DNA from: JAOAGA01 sp964540515
GTDB lineage: Bacteria > CALINM01
Length of the DNA stretch: 64,000 nucleotides
NCBI GenBank assembly: GCA_964540515.1
Contig: CAZIMS010000010.1
Coordinates: 1 to 64,000 of the forward strand
Direction of reading: 5' to 3'
The notes under the pieces are model-generated. The model worked only from the letters and a program-made list of their open reading frames with translations. It ran no database searches and was not told where the DNA came from. Every line of letters begins with the position of its first letter. Position 1 is the first letter of the stretch. Both the position numbers and the translations under genes were made by a program. Of the stretch, positions 51,943 through 63,000 are shown piece by piece.

Positions 51943-52797
51943 CTACCTATTGTGGCAATGATTACAAAAACCGTAGTTACTAGCGTTAAAGTGAGCACAG
52001 GACCAATTAGTAAAAGATATTCTCTCCCTCATAAATTTTCCATACTGATTATTATGTGGTTCATGACAAGTAGCGCATTGAATACCTGTGCCATTAGGAT
52101 TAGAACTGCCGTTATAACCTAAATAACCAGTAGGCCTTAAAGGATAAATGGGTTCTCCTGCAACACCATCTACACAATCTATGTTAGTACTTCCGGCAGT
52201 TAATCCATATTTTCCTGTTCCACATATATTATTAGTGCTATTTCTCAACTTCCAAACATCACCGTCGGCAATCTTTTTTGCTATTAAGGCATCTGTTACA
52301 GCTATTGATATAGGATGGGCTGGATGATTTCCTGTGGGATCATTAAAATCAGAACCAAAGTAAATATCAGCAGTGGGAAGAATCTTGCCTTGTATATCAA
52401 CATAGTTAGTGCCTACAACATGTATATTCCCTTTAATCATATCGCCTACTGATACGGTTCCATCATGGCAGGAAAGACAGAGTTTTGAGCCTTTATCGGG
52501 TTGATTTCTAGGGCTTCTAAGTGTAGCAGAACTAAAGGTGCGATATGTTGCCGTTGATAACTTATGTCCCCATAAAGGTGTGTCTATAGCACCGTGAGGA
52601 ACATGACAGAACTTACATATCTGATTTTCATCAACAGCTTTTACCTTAACAACAGGTCTGTCAGTAGAGGTAGTAGCCCAGCTTGCAAGATTATGAGGGC
52701 TTTTAGAAATAGGAGCGTTCTTTATATCTACAGCCTTAATTGCGGTAGGTATAAGGAAAAGAAGTATCAAGATTGCATATATCAATATATTTCTCAA
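51943..52797 (-). CDS. Tetraheme exported cytochrome c
   Basis: A 284-residue exported protein (signal peptide to about AIKA) with four CxxCH sites: CKFCHVPHG, CLSCHDGTVS, CATCHEPHN and CNHCH at the C-terminus. The CHDGT and CHEPHN contexts are those of the doubled-CXXCH cytochromes found beside NHL-repeat proteins in metal-respiring bacteria. A long heme-free insert (about 120-230, rich in Asn, Gly and Thr) lies between sites two and three. Its ATG overlaps the NHL gene stop by 4 bases. Confidence 0.87.
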   Translation of the reverse strand: MRNILIYAILILLFLIPTAIKAVDIKNAPISKSPHNLASWATTSTDRPVVKVKAVDENQICKFCHVPHGAIDTPLWGHKLSTATYRTFSSATLRSPRNQPDKGSKLCLSCHDGTVSVGDMIKGNIHVVGTNYVDIQGKILPTADIYFGSDFNDPTGNHPAHPISIAVTDALIAKKIADGDVWKLRNSTNNICGTGKYGLTAGSTNIDCVDGVAGEPIYPLRPTGYLGYNGSSNPNGTGIQCATCHEPHNNQYGKFMRERISFTNWSCAHFNASNYGFCNHCHNR

Positions 52798-53849
52798 CTA
52801 TCTTCTCCAAGATATTTTATAATTTGAAGTCTTCTATTCAAACTATCTGTAACATATATATAGTTTTTGTTATCAATAAATATGCCCGAGGGCAAGTTAA
52901 ACTGACCTGGAAAAACTCCCTCTTCCCCTAATACAGCAAGCAGTTTCCCCTCCTTACTAAAGACCTGTATAGAATCTTGGAGGCTATCAACTACATATAT
53001 ATTGCCATCTTTATCGGAGCATACACCTTTAGGTCTTTCTAAATTACCATCTCCTTTTCCCATCTGACCTATTGAACCCATGTATTTTCCATTTAAATCA
53101 AAGATTTGTATTCTAAAATTCATACTATCAGTTACATAAAGCTCTTCTTTATTATCATTTACGTAAATATGAGTGGGGTAATTAAACTCGACCTTTTCTT
53201 CACCTCTTGCCCCTATCACTTTAATAGTATCAAAATTTTTATTTAAAACTCTCACATTATGATTAATGGTATCTACTACATAAAATCTCTTTTTCTTCTC
53301 AGAATAGGATATACCACTGGGTCTCCAATTAGTCTCTTTTAATGTTTTACTATCTACAGGATAACCATTTTTATCGTAAATTACAATTCTCTTTTTTTCA
53401 GGATCTGCAACATAGATATAGCCTTCATCATCAACTACTACAGAGGTTGGATAAAATAGTTTATCGCCATCCTTAGTGTCTCTTAAAAAATCTACAGTCC
53501 CCTTATTAAGATCAAAAACAATAACAGATAATACACCCTGATCAACCACATAAATCCTTTCATCTTTAGCAAAAACCGCATAGGGCTTAACAAATTCTAT
53601 AAAGGGGGATGTCTCTTCTCCTAAAAGCCATTTAAGAAACCTGTCAGTCTTGGTCTCCTTTATCAGATCTTTTTTAAAGTCATTGGCGGTATTTATAATT
53701 TTTATTAACTCATATCTTGGCTTTGAAGGTGGCGCAGGCCATTTAAGCCCTATAGTGCTATTATAAAAAGATGAAGGGTCACTTACTCCTATATGATAAG
53801 AACAACCCACTAAAAGTAGAAAGACTAAGAAAAACTTAAGCCTACTCAT
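52794..53849 (-). CDS. NHL-repeat beta-propeller lipoprotein
   Basis: A 351-residue lipoprotein (lipobox LLLVGC, Cys16). From about residue 85 on it consists of NHL-type propeller blades: FYPTSVVVDDEGYIYVADPE, NYPTHIYVNDNKEELYVTDS, ERPKGVCSDKDGNIYVVDS and NLPSGIFIDNKNYIYVTDS. These give about five to six blades. Such proteins often bind other proteins or form part of extracellular cytochrome complexes. It heads the long minus-strand run into cytochromes and the secretion machine. Confidence 0.9.
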   Translation of the reverse strand: MSRLKFFLVFLLLVGCSYHIGVSDPSSFYNSTIGLKWPAPPSKPRYELIKIINTANDFKKDLIKETKTDRFLKWLLGEETSPFIEFVKPYAVFAKDERIYVVDQGVLSVIVFDLNKGTVDFLRDTKDGDKLFYPTSVVVDDEGYIYVADPEKKRIVIYDKNGYPVDSKTLKETNWRPSGISYSEKKKRFYVVDTINHNVRVLNKNFDTIKVIGARGEEKVEFNYPTHIYVNDNKEELYVTDSMNFRIQIFDLNGKYMGSIGQMGKGDGNLERPKGVCSDKDGNIYVVDSLQDSIQVFSKEGKLLAVLGEEGVFPGQFNLPSGIFIDNKNYIYVTDSLNRRLQIIKYLGEDS

Positions 53850-54012
53850 TTGTTTGATATTATATCATAAAATTATTATCTTATAGAGAAAATTTAAGAT
53901 TAGACTTTTTACTAATATTATATGTGAAAAGTTGTGCAATCTATTGAAAATACTTATTTTTTGAATTAATCTATGTCTTAAAGTAAAATTTAACTTGGGG
54001 GTTAAATAAATA
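53850..54012. promoter_or_regulatory. Divergent regulatory region between NHL gene and gltB
   Basis: This 163-base AT-rich region must hold both promoters. On the minus strand a TTGCAC and TATAAT-like pair lies around 53920-53940, but spacing is not ideal. gltB has a GGGGG at 53997-54001, 11 bases before its ATG, a weak ribosome site. Confidence 0.4.
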
Positions 54013-57000
54013 ATGGAAAAAGATTCCTGTGGCGTTGGTTTTATATCAAACCTAAAAAATATAAAATCCTATGACATATTAGCAAAAGGTATAGAAGCAG
54101 TTAAAAACTTAACCCATAGAGGCGCCATTGGTTCAGACGGTAAGACAGGCGATGGTTGTGGTATCCTCTTTGAAATACCTGAAAGATTTTTCAAAAATTA
54201 TCTTATCGAGTCTAATTCTAATCTAGAAAATATGAAAAATATAGCTGTAGGTGTCTTTTTCTCGAAAAATGAGCTGATGTTAGAAAAATTAGAACATTTT
54301 TTTTCTTCCTTCGGTTTTGAGAGTATTTTCAAAAGGAAGGTGCCTATAGAAATCTCAGCTTTAGGAGAGATCTCTAAGAAAACATTACCCTATATTAACC
54401 AGATAATTATACCCCATAACTTTCCTAAAGATGCGGCAGAAAAAAAGCTTTTCTTAATAGAAAGACTTATAGAAAAGGCCTTTGATGACATAAACGTTGT
54501 TTCTTTATCAACCTACTCTATCGTCTATAAGGGTATGTTAATAGCGCCTTATTTAGATATTTTCTACCCTGACCTTAAAAATACAGATTTTGAGACATCT
54601 TACTGTGTCTTTCATCAGAGATATTCTACAAACACAATCCCAAGATGGGAGCTGGCTCAACCTTTTGGGTCTTTAGCACATAACGGTGAGATAAACACTA
54701 TAAAGGCTAATAGGATCAAGTTCTCTTCCCATGAAGAAAAGATCACTATAAAAGACTTCCCTGAACATTATGAAAAAATTAAACCTTTGCTTACAAATCA
54801 AGAAAGTGATTCGGCATCTCTTGATAAAGTCTTTAGACTTCTCATATTAAACGGCTACTCTCCAGAGTTAGCAATCAATCTGCTAATCCCCCCTGCTTGG
54901 GAAAATCTGCCTTTTATTGATAAAAAGTTACAATCCTTCTTTCAATATAATGAGTTAATTTGTGAGCCCTGGGATGGTCCCTCAGCCATCGTATTTTGCG
55001 ATGGCAAGACAATCGGTGTCCACTTAGACAGAAATGGTCTTAGACCACTAAGATACTCTCTATCTGATGATGGCATAATCATCGTAGGTTCTGAGGCAGG
55101 GATGGTTAATTTTGACACGAAGATTATAAAAGAGGGTAAGCTAAACTCTGGTGGCTCCCTATCTCTTAAGATAGATAAAGGAGTTGTAAGAGTTAATACA
55201 GAAATACTAAGAGAGTTATCCATAAAGAAGAATTTTGAAAAAACTCTATCAAAAGGCTTCAAAAGTATAGATTTAATAAATGATTTTTTTGATGATTTAG
55301 ATGAAGAAAGTCTAAAAAAACTATCAGTGGCATTTGGCTACACTAAAGAAGAGATTAATGAGATACTTCCTTTCGCTGGCGAAAAAGGTATGGAGTTTAC
55401 CTACTCAATGGGAGATGATACTCCATTACCACCATTGGCAAAAAATCCTCCTCTAATATTTCGTTATTTTAAACAAAAGTTCGCCCAAGTTACAAACCCA
55501 CCAATAGACCCAATTCGTGAAAAACCAGTTATGTCCCTGACTGTGTATATTGGTGAAAGAGGAGATATGCTAAACTATAATGACCCTATCCACAAAGATA
55601 AGTTAGCCATAAAAACTCCAATATTATCAACAGGGGAGCTTAGGGAGATAAAAAAACATTTCAAAGGTAGAACAAAAGAGATATCTACCTTATATGAAGA
55701 TGATAAAGATATAAAATCTGCCATAAAAGATTTGCAGAAGAAGGTAAAAGAGGCCCTCTTAGAAAACAACATAGTGATAATCCTTACAGATAAAGGATTA
55801 AAAAAGGGATTCTATTACATCCCAGCTTTAATTGCTCTATCAACTGCTGTTAAAGAGTCAAAGAGATTAAAATTAAGCCATAAGGTTAACTATATTGTTG
55901 AGTCAGGAGAGATAAGAGACTCCCACCACATAAGCTGTATCTTAGCCTATGGTGCAAAGGCACTATACCCTTATCTTGCCTACGAATTGGTCAAGCAAAA
56001 AGGCAAAAAACCAGAATTTTTAAGGTTTGCCTTTAACCATGGTTTACAGAAAATCATGTCAAAAATGGGGATATCTTGCGTAAGCTCTTACATAGATAGC
56101 AAACTCTTTGATATAGTTTGTCTTGATAAACATCTGGTTGAAGAATTTTTTGAAGATACTGACTACTCGTTAAGTGGGTCTAACATTGAAGACATATCTG
56201 AAAACTATAAATTTTATCTTGAGAGAGCCTTCAAAGAAAATAGCGAGAATACTATAGGTGGAGACTTAAGATTTACAAAAGATGGCGAGTGGCATGGATG
56301 GTCTCCAATGATAATCTCCTCTCTAAATCGTTACTTTAAATCCAAAGATTGGAATGATTACATTAAATATACCAATGAGGCCACCTCTTTATACCCCACA
56401 TATATTAGAGATTTATTGGATATAAAAGAGGGCAAACCAATAGATATAGAAAATACAGAGCCAGAAGAAAAGATATTTAAGAGATTCTCAATCGCAGGTA
56501 TGTCTATTGGTGCTCTATCGCCAGAAGCCCACAGCACCATAATGAGATCTGCAAATATGCTTGGTATTAAATGCAACAGTGGTGAGGGGGGGGAAGATCA
56601 ATCTAAGTATTGGACTAATGATGGTTCCAAGATAAGGCAGGTTGCCTCTGGTAGATTTGGTGTTACGCCAGATTTTCTTGCTTCAGCAGAAGAGATAGAG
56701 ATTAAGATAGCACAAGGTGCAAAACCTGGAGAAGGTGGACAGCTACCGGGCAACAAGGTAAGTGCCTATATCGCTAAACTAAGACACTCTCAAGAAGGTA
56801 TAACATTAATCTCACCACCACCCCATCACGACATTTACTCAATTGAAGACCTTGCTCAGCTAATAAATGATCTAAAAAATATAAACCCTTACGCAAAAAT
56901 AGGTGTAAAGCTTGTATCAGAAAAAGGCATAGGACATATAGCCTGCGGAGTAGCAAAGGCTAAAGCAGATTTTATTCAAATCAGTGCAGTAGATGGTGGA

Positions 57001-58287
57001 ACTGGTGCATCCCCCTATGTCTCAATAAAAAATGCTGGCAGTTATCTTGAGCTTGCCATTGCTGAAGTTCATTTAAGTCTTATTGAGATGGGATTGCGTG
57101 AAAATGTAGCATTAAGAGTCGATGGCGGGTTAAAATGTGGCAGAGATATAATTATTTGTGCCCTACTTGGAGCAGAAGAGTTTGCCTTTGGGACCCTTGC
57201 TATGATTGCCTTAGGCTGTATTATGGATAGAAAATGTCATCTAAATAACTGTTCCGTAGGTATAGCTACACAAGAGCCAGAGCTAAGAAAACGTTTTCGT
57301 GGTTCTCAGGAAAACTTCTGTCTTCTCTTTAAATCCATAGCAAGAGAAGTTAGAGAGTGGCTTGCCAAGATGGGATTTAGCAGTATTGAGGATATTATAG
57401 GTAAAGCATACCTATTAAGCAAAAAGGACTGGGAAGACAATAAAAAGACAAAAAAGATTGAGATAGAAAATATTTTAGAAAAATATAACAAAAATACTCA
57501 CAAGTTTTGCAAAACTACAATAAACATCCCATCAGGTAATGACTTAAATATAAAAATATGTGAAGATTTAGAACAAAAAATAGAGAAACACCAAGAAATA
57601 ATAAGATTTTACTCTATAAAAAACACCGACAGAAGTATACCTGTACGCTTAAGCTACCTTTTATCAAAGTACTACAAAGGCAATCCTATCCCTGAAGATC
57701 TCATTAAGATTAGGTTTGAAGGTACAGCAGGACAGAGCTTTGGTGCCTTTTGCCAGAGAGGGTTGTACCTTGAGCTTATTGGTATAGCCAACGACTATGT
57801 TGGTAAGGGCATGGCAGGTGGTAAAATTATTATCAGGTCAAAAGATCTTTCCGAGACCAGCAAAAACTATTTAGCAGGCAATGCAATCCTCTATGGAGCA
57901 ACAGGAGGACACCTCTTCATTGCTGGAAGAGTAGGAGAAAGATTTGCTGTGAGAAATAGTGGTGCCAATGCAGTGATAGAGGGAGCTGGTCATCACCTTT
58001 GTGAATATATGACAGGAGGCATTGTTTGTCTTCTTGGTAACACAGGACTTAATGTGGGAGCTGGGATGACAGGTGGTATAATCTACATCCTTGATGAGCT
58101 AAACAATATAGAAAGTAGAATAAACAAAGACTACGTAAAAGTAGAAAAAATACCTGAAGAAAAACTTGCTATTCTCTTTGATTTAATAACCCAACATTAC
58201 TTCTACACTGAAAGCCCCAAAGCCTATTACATAATTAAAAATTGGGATTCCTACAAGGAAAAATTTAAGGTCATAATGCCTATGTAG
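54013..58287 (+). CDS. gltB: Glutamate synthase large subunit
   Basis: A 1424-residue GltB, making glutamate from glutamine and 2-oxoglutarate. It begins MEKDSCGVGFI, so a 5-residue propeptide is removed to expose Cys6 of the class II glutamine amidotransferase domain (about 1-370). A central domain follows, then the FMN/synthase domain (about 790-1170) with a CIMDRKCHLNNC [3Fe-4S] set near 1069-1080. The GXGXG channel domain (about 1190-1400) ends it. The small NADPH-binding subunit is not adjacent; the next genes code for surface proteins. It may use ferredoxin or a distant gltD. Confidence 0.95.
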   Translation: MEKDSCGVGFISNLKNIKSYDILAKGIEAVKNLTHRGAIGSDGKTGDGCGILFEIPERFFKNYLIESNSNLENMKNIAVGVFFSKNELMLEKLEHFFSSFGFESIFKRKVPIEISALGEISKKTLPYINQIIIPHNFPKDAAEKKLFLIERLIEKAFDDINVVSLSTYSIVYKGMLIAPYLDIFYPDLKNTDFETSYCVFHQRYSTNTIPRWELAQPFGSLAHNGEINTIKANRIKFSSHEEKITIKDFPEHYEKIKPLLTNQESDSASLDKVFRLLILNGYSPELAINLLIPPAWENLPFIDKKLQSFFQYNELICEPWDGPSAIVFCDGKTIGVHLDRNGLRPLRYSLSDDGIIIVGSEAGMVNFDTKIIKEGKLNSGGSLSLKIDKGVVRVNTEILRELSIKKNFEKTLSKGFKSIDLINDFFDDLDEESLKKLSVAFGYTKEEINEILPFAGEKGMEFTYSMGDDTPLPPLAKNPPLIFRYFKQKFAQVTNPPIDPIREKPVMSLTVYIGERGDMLNYNDPIHKDKLAIKTPILSTGELREIKKHFKGRTKEISTLYEDDKDIKSAIKDLQKKVKEALLENNIVIILTDKGLKKGFYYIPALIALSTAVKESKRLKLSHKVNYIVESGEIRDSHHISCILAYGAKALYPYLAYELVKQKGKKPEFLRFAFNHGLQKIMSKMGISCVSSYIDSKLFDIVCLDKHLVEEFFEDTDYSLSGSNIEDISENYKFYLERAFKENSENTIGGDLRFTKDGEWHGWSPMIISSLNRYFKSKDWNDYIKYTNEATSLYPTYIRDLLDIKEGKPIDIENTEPEEKIFKRFSIAGMSIGALSPEAHSTIMRSANMLGIKCNSGEGGEDQSKYWTNDGSKIRQVASGRFGVTPDFLASAEEIEIKIAQGAKPGEGGQLPGNKVSAYIAKLRHSQEGITLISPPPHHDIYSIEDLAQLINDLKNINPYAKIGVKLVSEKGIGHIACGVAKAKADFIQISAVDGGTGASPYVSIKNAGSYLELAIAEVHLSLIEMGLRENVALRVDGGLKCGRDIIICALLGAEEFAFGTLAMIALGCIMDRKCHLNNCSVGIATQEPELRKRFRGSQENFCLLFKSIAREVREWLAKMGFSSIEDIIGKAYLLSKKDWEDNKKTKKIEIENILEKYNKNTHKFCKTTINIPSGNDLNIKICEDLEQKIEKHQEIIRFYSIKNTDRSIPVRLSYLLSKYYKGNPIPEDLIKIRFEGTAGQSFGAFCQRGLYLELIGIANDYVGKGMAGGKIIIRSKDLSETSKNYLAGNAILYGATGGHLFIAGRVGERFAVRNSGANAVIEGAGHHLCEYMTGGIVCLLGNTGLNVGAGMTGGIIYILDELNNIESRINKDYVKVEKIPEEKLAILFDLITQHYFYTESPKAYYIIKNWDSYKEKFKVIMPM

Positions 58288-58680
58288 AAATAAAAAAATA
58301 GCCAGAACCAATGTTGAATTATAAAAAAAGAAAAATTCTTGAAAAAACAACCTTGATTTGGGTTGACTTAGGCTGGGAAAACAAAAGAATAAAGTAGGTG
58401 AGCTTATTTTTTTGATTATCTATATTAAACAAAATATCATAAATTATCTTTGTTGTTTTTAAAACTAACTGATTTTTTCAAACTTATTTTTATCCCTCTT
58501 TAAACATATTCAGAAGTTTAAAAAAGTTTACTTAATGTTACAGATATATAGGGGGAAGAAGACTAAGTTTTTTTTACAAGCAATATAACACAACATCTTT
58601 CCTAATATCAAAAAAGATATTGATTTTATAGTAATTTTGATATAGATTAAAATAAGTCAAATTTTGTCTTACTCATATTA
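58288..58680. other. Gene-free AT-rich stretch after gltB
   Basis: I see no gene, RNA or strong hairpin here. A weak hairpin CAACC/GGTTG lies near 58358-58375, too short to call a terminator. Its right end runs into the sigma54-like promoter of the DUF11 gene. Confidence 0.6.
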
Positions 58681-58696
58681 TTGGTATGCTTATTGC
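58681..58696 (+). promoter_or_regulatory. Sigma54-type promoter before the DUF11 gene
   Basis: TTGGTATGCTTATTGC matches TGGCAC-N5-TTGC with the GG and GC at the correct 10-base spacing and four mismatch-free -12 bases. The transcript would start near 58708, about 6 bases before the ATG at 58714. Confidence 0.6.
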
Positions 58697-58713
58697 GGAA
58701 CATATAAAAAAGA

Positions 58714-59793
58714 ATGATAGCTGTTAAGATTAAAAAAACGATACTATTTTTTATATTAATTTTAAACATTTCTACTACGTCATATGCCTTAACAATAACG
58801 CCAAATACCTGGAATATTATAGGTCTTGATAGCAATTCCCCAGCAACAGGTCCAAACCAATTTCCAGTCGGAGCAAAAATTTGTGGAGGTACTCCCAATA
58901 CCAATCAAGTAGTTACCTTTAACTGGGATACAGGTGGCACAGACAACGGTACATACATCTATCTGAGACCAGGTTCTCAAAACCCAATTACAATCACATA
59001 TGGCCCAGATGGATGTGCAGATGCCTTTTTTGAAGTAGAGGTTGCAAAAACATCTTTGGCCTTTGACAAAACAAGAAGGTATTACATCTCAGCAGGAAGT
59101 TATATTTCTCCAAGACCAAGAGAGCTTTATGTAGAACGTCTTGTTTCTCAAGGTAGAAACTATATTACCGATATTAGATTAAATGGGGTCTCTATACCTG
59201 CAGGTGGCACTATGAACCTAATGGAAGGCAAAACCTATACAATCCAATTATATGGGGGTACTGCTACTCAAGGATATAATCAGTTTCAGATGTTTATTAA
59301 CTTTTCTAATACTATATTTCAAATACTTTCTGTCTCAATTAACTATTCAGCGAATAACTCCCCCTATGTTTCTACTACTGGACATAAATATCTCTATGCC
59401 AATGCTTGTAAATGGGAAAATGACCCCAATAGTCCTAATTATCTTTCCTGCTTAGAAGACTGGAAATCTGGGGGAAGTAATGTAGTTACTACCTATGTAG
59501 TTAAAATATTGAGCGGAGCAGGAAGCGCTGAGACACTAAGAACTCTACTTCAAGACTTTTCAGGTAGTAGTTTCCACTACAACTCCGATTACTCTACAAG
59601 CGCAAGAATTGCAAATATTCTTGGACCTGCATCTATAACAATTAATAAAAGCTTTACTCCTAAAACAATCATGCCTTATGATACATCAACTCTTACTTTT
59701 ACAATTAACAACCCAACCCCGGAAACTGTTTCAGGTGTTAATTTTTCAGATAGCTTTCCATCAGGCCTAACTGTTGCAGCCCCCCTAATGTAA
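58714..59793 (+). CDS. DUF11-repeat surface protein, 5' part (frameshifted)
   Basis: A 359-residue reading frame with a signal peptide (ILFFILILNISTTSYA, cut about residue 25) and a beta-rich, Thr/Ser/Asn-rich mature chain without cofactor motifs. Around residue 310 a DUF11 repeat begins (NKSFTPKTIMPYDTSTLTFTINNP) and is cut off by a stop right after a run of six C at 59780-59785. With one more C the frame runs on as PNVTYNGCGAG into the next frame, finishing the repeat. So this and the 60057 entry are one gene of about 1466 codons broken by an indel, slippage or assembly error. Confidence 0.75.
   Translation: MIAVKIKKTILFFILILNISTTSYALTITPNTWNIIGLDSNSPATGPNQFPVGAKICGGTPNTNQVVTFNWDTGGTDNGTYIYLRPGSQNPITITYGPDGCADAFFEVEVAKTSLAFDKTRRYYISAGSYISPRPRELYVERLVSQGRNYITDIRLNGVSIPAGGTMNLMEGKTYTIQLYGGTATQGYNQFQMFINFSNTIFQILSVSINYSANNSPYVSTTGHKYLYANACKWENDPNSPNYLSCLEDWKSGGSNVVTTYVVKILSGAGSAETLRTLLQDFSGSSFHYNSDYSTSARIANILGPASITINKSFTPKTIMPYDTSTLTFTINNPTPETVSGVNFSDSFPSGLTVAAPLM
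59780..59785 (+). other. C6 tract at the DUF11-gene frame break
   Basis: Six cytosines sit exactly where the reading frame changes. Seven would give one continuous gene, and the frame after the tract is open back from 60057 to 59784. Confidence 0.8.
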
Positions 59794-60056
59794 CTTATAA
59801 CGGATGTGGTGCTGGTAGCTTTTCACCTTCACTCAACGGTGGAGAAACATCCCTATACTTTTCTAATGGAACAATTAATGCAAATAGTTCTTGTGTAATA
59901 ACATTAAATGTTACATCTTCTTCTGAGGGAACTTATAATAACACCACTAACAACCTATATATTGATAATACTGTAAACACTGGAAATACCGGCAATGACT
60001 CACTAATAGTAAGTACAATCCCCCCTCCTCCTTCTTCATGTGGTACACGACAGACA

Positions 60057-63000
60057 ATGGCTACATGGACAATGCCTACAACCGGGCAAGGAAGCGGAGG
60101 TCCACCACCACCTTATACAACAAAGGCTCCTGATGTTGCAACCGCTACTGCCTCAAGCACTGGAGGAACTTCTATAATAAGTACAACACAAGGTAATCCT
60201 GTGAACTCATGGGGTCTTAATAACTGGCCATCATCAGGAACCTTAACACCACCAGCAAATCCTACTACTTACTACGAGTTTACTGTAGATTCAAGTAATT
60301 ATGGTGGTGTTCAGATATCATTTAGTTATTTTCTGCCAGGTGGTGACTGGGCAAATCCCGGAGATAACTATGTGTATGTTTATTCAAAAGCAGATAATGG
60401 GCCTTATAATTCAGGTAGTGGATTTTCTGCTACAAAAGGAAGTTGGACAACCCAAACTTATACCGCTACTACCACAGGTACAAGCACCACTACCTTTAGA
60501 ATAAGCTTTGCAGGCTCAAGGAATGCCACAGTCTATGCTTACTTAGACAATATAACCATCTCAGGTTGCCAACGACCAAATCCACCAAACATTTCCAAGT
60601 TATTCTCACCAAATATCATTCAATTAAATGGCACTTCAACTCTTACCTTTACCATTACAAATCCTAATCCTGCTGCCTCACTTAGTGGGATCTCTTTTAC
60701 AGACATCTTGCCATCGGGGCTCCACATTGGTAACTCAACCACAACCGTATGTAATGGTGGAACTTTAACTACAAACTCCTCTACAAAGACAATATCATTA
60801 AGTAACGCATCTTTAGCAGGAGGATCAAGTTGTAATTTTAGTGTTACTGTTACCGGAACTACCGCAGGTCAACATACAAATATAAGTACAAATGTTACGG
60901 CAACCCAAAGCGGTCCTAATAATGGAGGCCCAAACATTGGTTATGCCTATGCTGTTTTGACAGTCTTAGCACCACCTGATTTTTCGAAGGCTTTTTCTCC
61001 AACATCAATATACACTGGTAATACCTCAACCCTTACTTTTACTATAAATAACCCAAATCTATATAACTCCTTTACGAATATTGCCTTTACTGATACCTTA
61101 CCAGCTGGACTTTCAGTTGGAAACGGAACCTATTCTGTTTGCGGTGGCACAAATAACCTTACCACTAATGCTGCCACAAGGCAAATTACCTTAACAGGGG
61201 GAACTCTTGCCGCTAACAGCGGATGTAATTTTAGTGTTATAATTATAGGTTCAACAGCTGGTAGTTACACTAATACCTCTGGCAATATTACTGCCACATC
61301 AGGATCAGTTAATCTTACAGGAGGAAATGCTGTAGCAAGTATTACGGTTATTAACAGGGTTTCATCTCTTGACTTAAAAAAACAAGTATCGTCAAACCCA
61401 ACAGGACCATGGACAAGTTATACACCAGTCGCTCCAGGGGGTAATGTTTATTACAGATTTAAAGTTTATAACAGTGGAGATACAGAATTATATGACATTT
61501 GGATTACTGAAGTTTCAGGCTCTATAAATCCAACCTGTTCATTTCCAAACCCTTTACTGCCCGGCGATGATGCATATTGTTATTCCTCTGCTGTAACAGC
61601 CATTACTGGTATCCATACAAATACTGCCTATGCAAGTGGTAGATATCCAAGCGGTGGTACAATCTATAACTCTGCAAACTCTTCAGCTACCTATGCAACT
61701 ACAGGACTTACTCTTACAAAAAATGCCGATGAAACTAATTATAAAGTAATTGGTGAGACTATCCATTACAACTACACAGTTACTAACTCGGGTTATGCAG
61801 TTCTTTCTGGTTATGTGTCTGTAACTGACAATAAAACATCTGTATCCTGTCCAGCAATAAATACTATTGGAGATTTAGATAACTATTTTGACCCCGGTGA
61901 ATCTATTATCTGCGGTGCTACCTACAACATAACAAATGCTGATATCCTTGCAAAATCTTTAACAAATACAGCTCAAGCAAGTATAGGCGTAACTACATCT
62001 AATAATGCGTCAAAGACCATAACCTTGGCTCCTGCGGACCTAACAGCAATAAAGAAAAATAATACAAACAATCAAGTAGTTGCAGGACATGCCTTTGACT
62101 GGACAATAATTGTTGCTAATGATACAAACGAAGGTTCTGCTCCTTTTTTAAACTCAGAAATTATCCTTTTAGACAATCTTCCCAATACAAATGTAAGCTA
62201 TACCTTAGGCACTGTGAAAAAATCTGGAATTATTGGTAACATTAACTGTTCTCTTTCAACTGATACAATCACTTGCAGTGCCGATGGAAATGTGATTATA
62301 CCATCAAGATTACAAGGCACCATTGCTGTAACAAACAACAGCCCAAATATTGTAGGTACAGGGACAGCTTTTACCGCTGATTTATCAGTAGGCAGTATAA
62401 TATTAATAAACAATGTTCCCTATACAGTCTTATCTATTGCAAATGACACCAATCTCACTCTATCATCAAACTATACCGGAGTTACGGCAAGTGGCATTAT
62501 AATACCTGCCTCCTTTATTATTAACGTAACCACATCTGTTACACTACAGGCAATAGGTTCCCTAACCAATCCTAAAAGTGGAGGTGTCTGTAAGGTAGAT
62601 CCAGATAGCCTTCTTTTGGAAACTAACGAAAGTAATAACGATTGTTATGATGCTGTTTCTGTAATAGTTATGCCAAGTATAACAGTTCTAAAATCGGTTC
62701 AACCTTTTTCTGACCCTATAAATGGCATTACCAATCCCAAAACAATACCTGGTGGTGAGGTAATATATACCATATTAGTAATTAACTCTGGAGCTGGCTC
62801 TGTGGATAACGACAGCATAAATATGGAAGATCCAATACCAACAAATACTATTATGTGTGTATCAAACACTTGTTACAACCCACCTATCAGCTTTAGTTGT
62901 AGCACTACCCCTCCCTGCGGCCTTATCTTTAATCTTAGTAGCGACGTCACTTATTATGATGCAGGCAATAATGTTTACATACCTACACCTGACGCTGAAG

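Noticed and set aside
54942..55262. Minus-strand frame of 106 codons inside gltB
   Set aside because: Antisense shadow in a conserved amidotransferase region of gltB.
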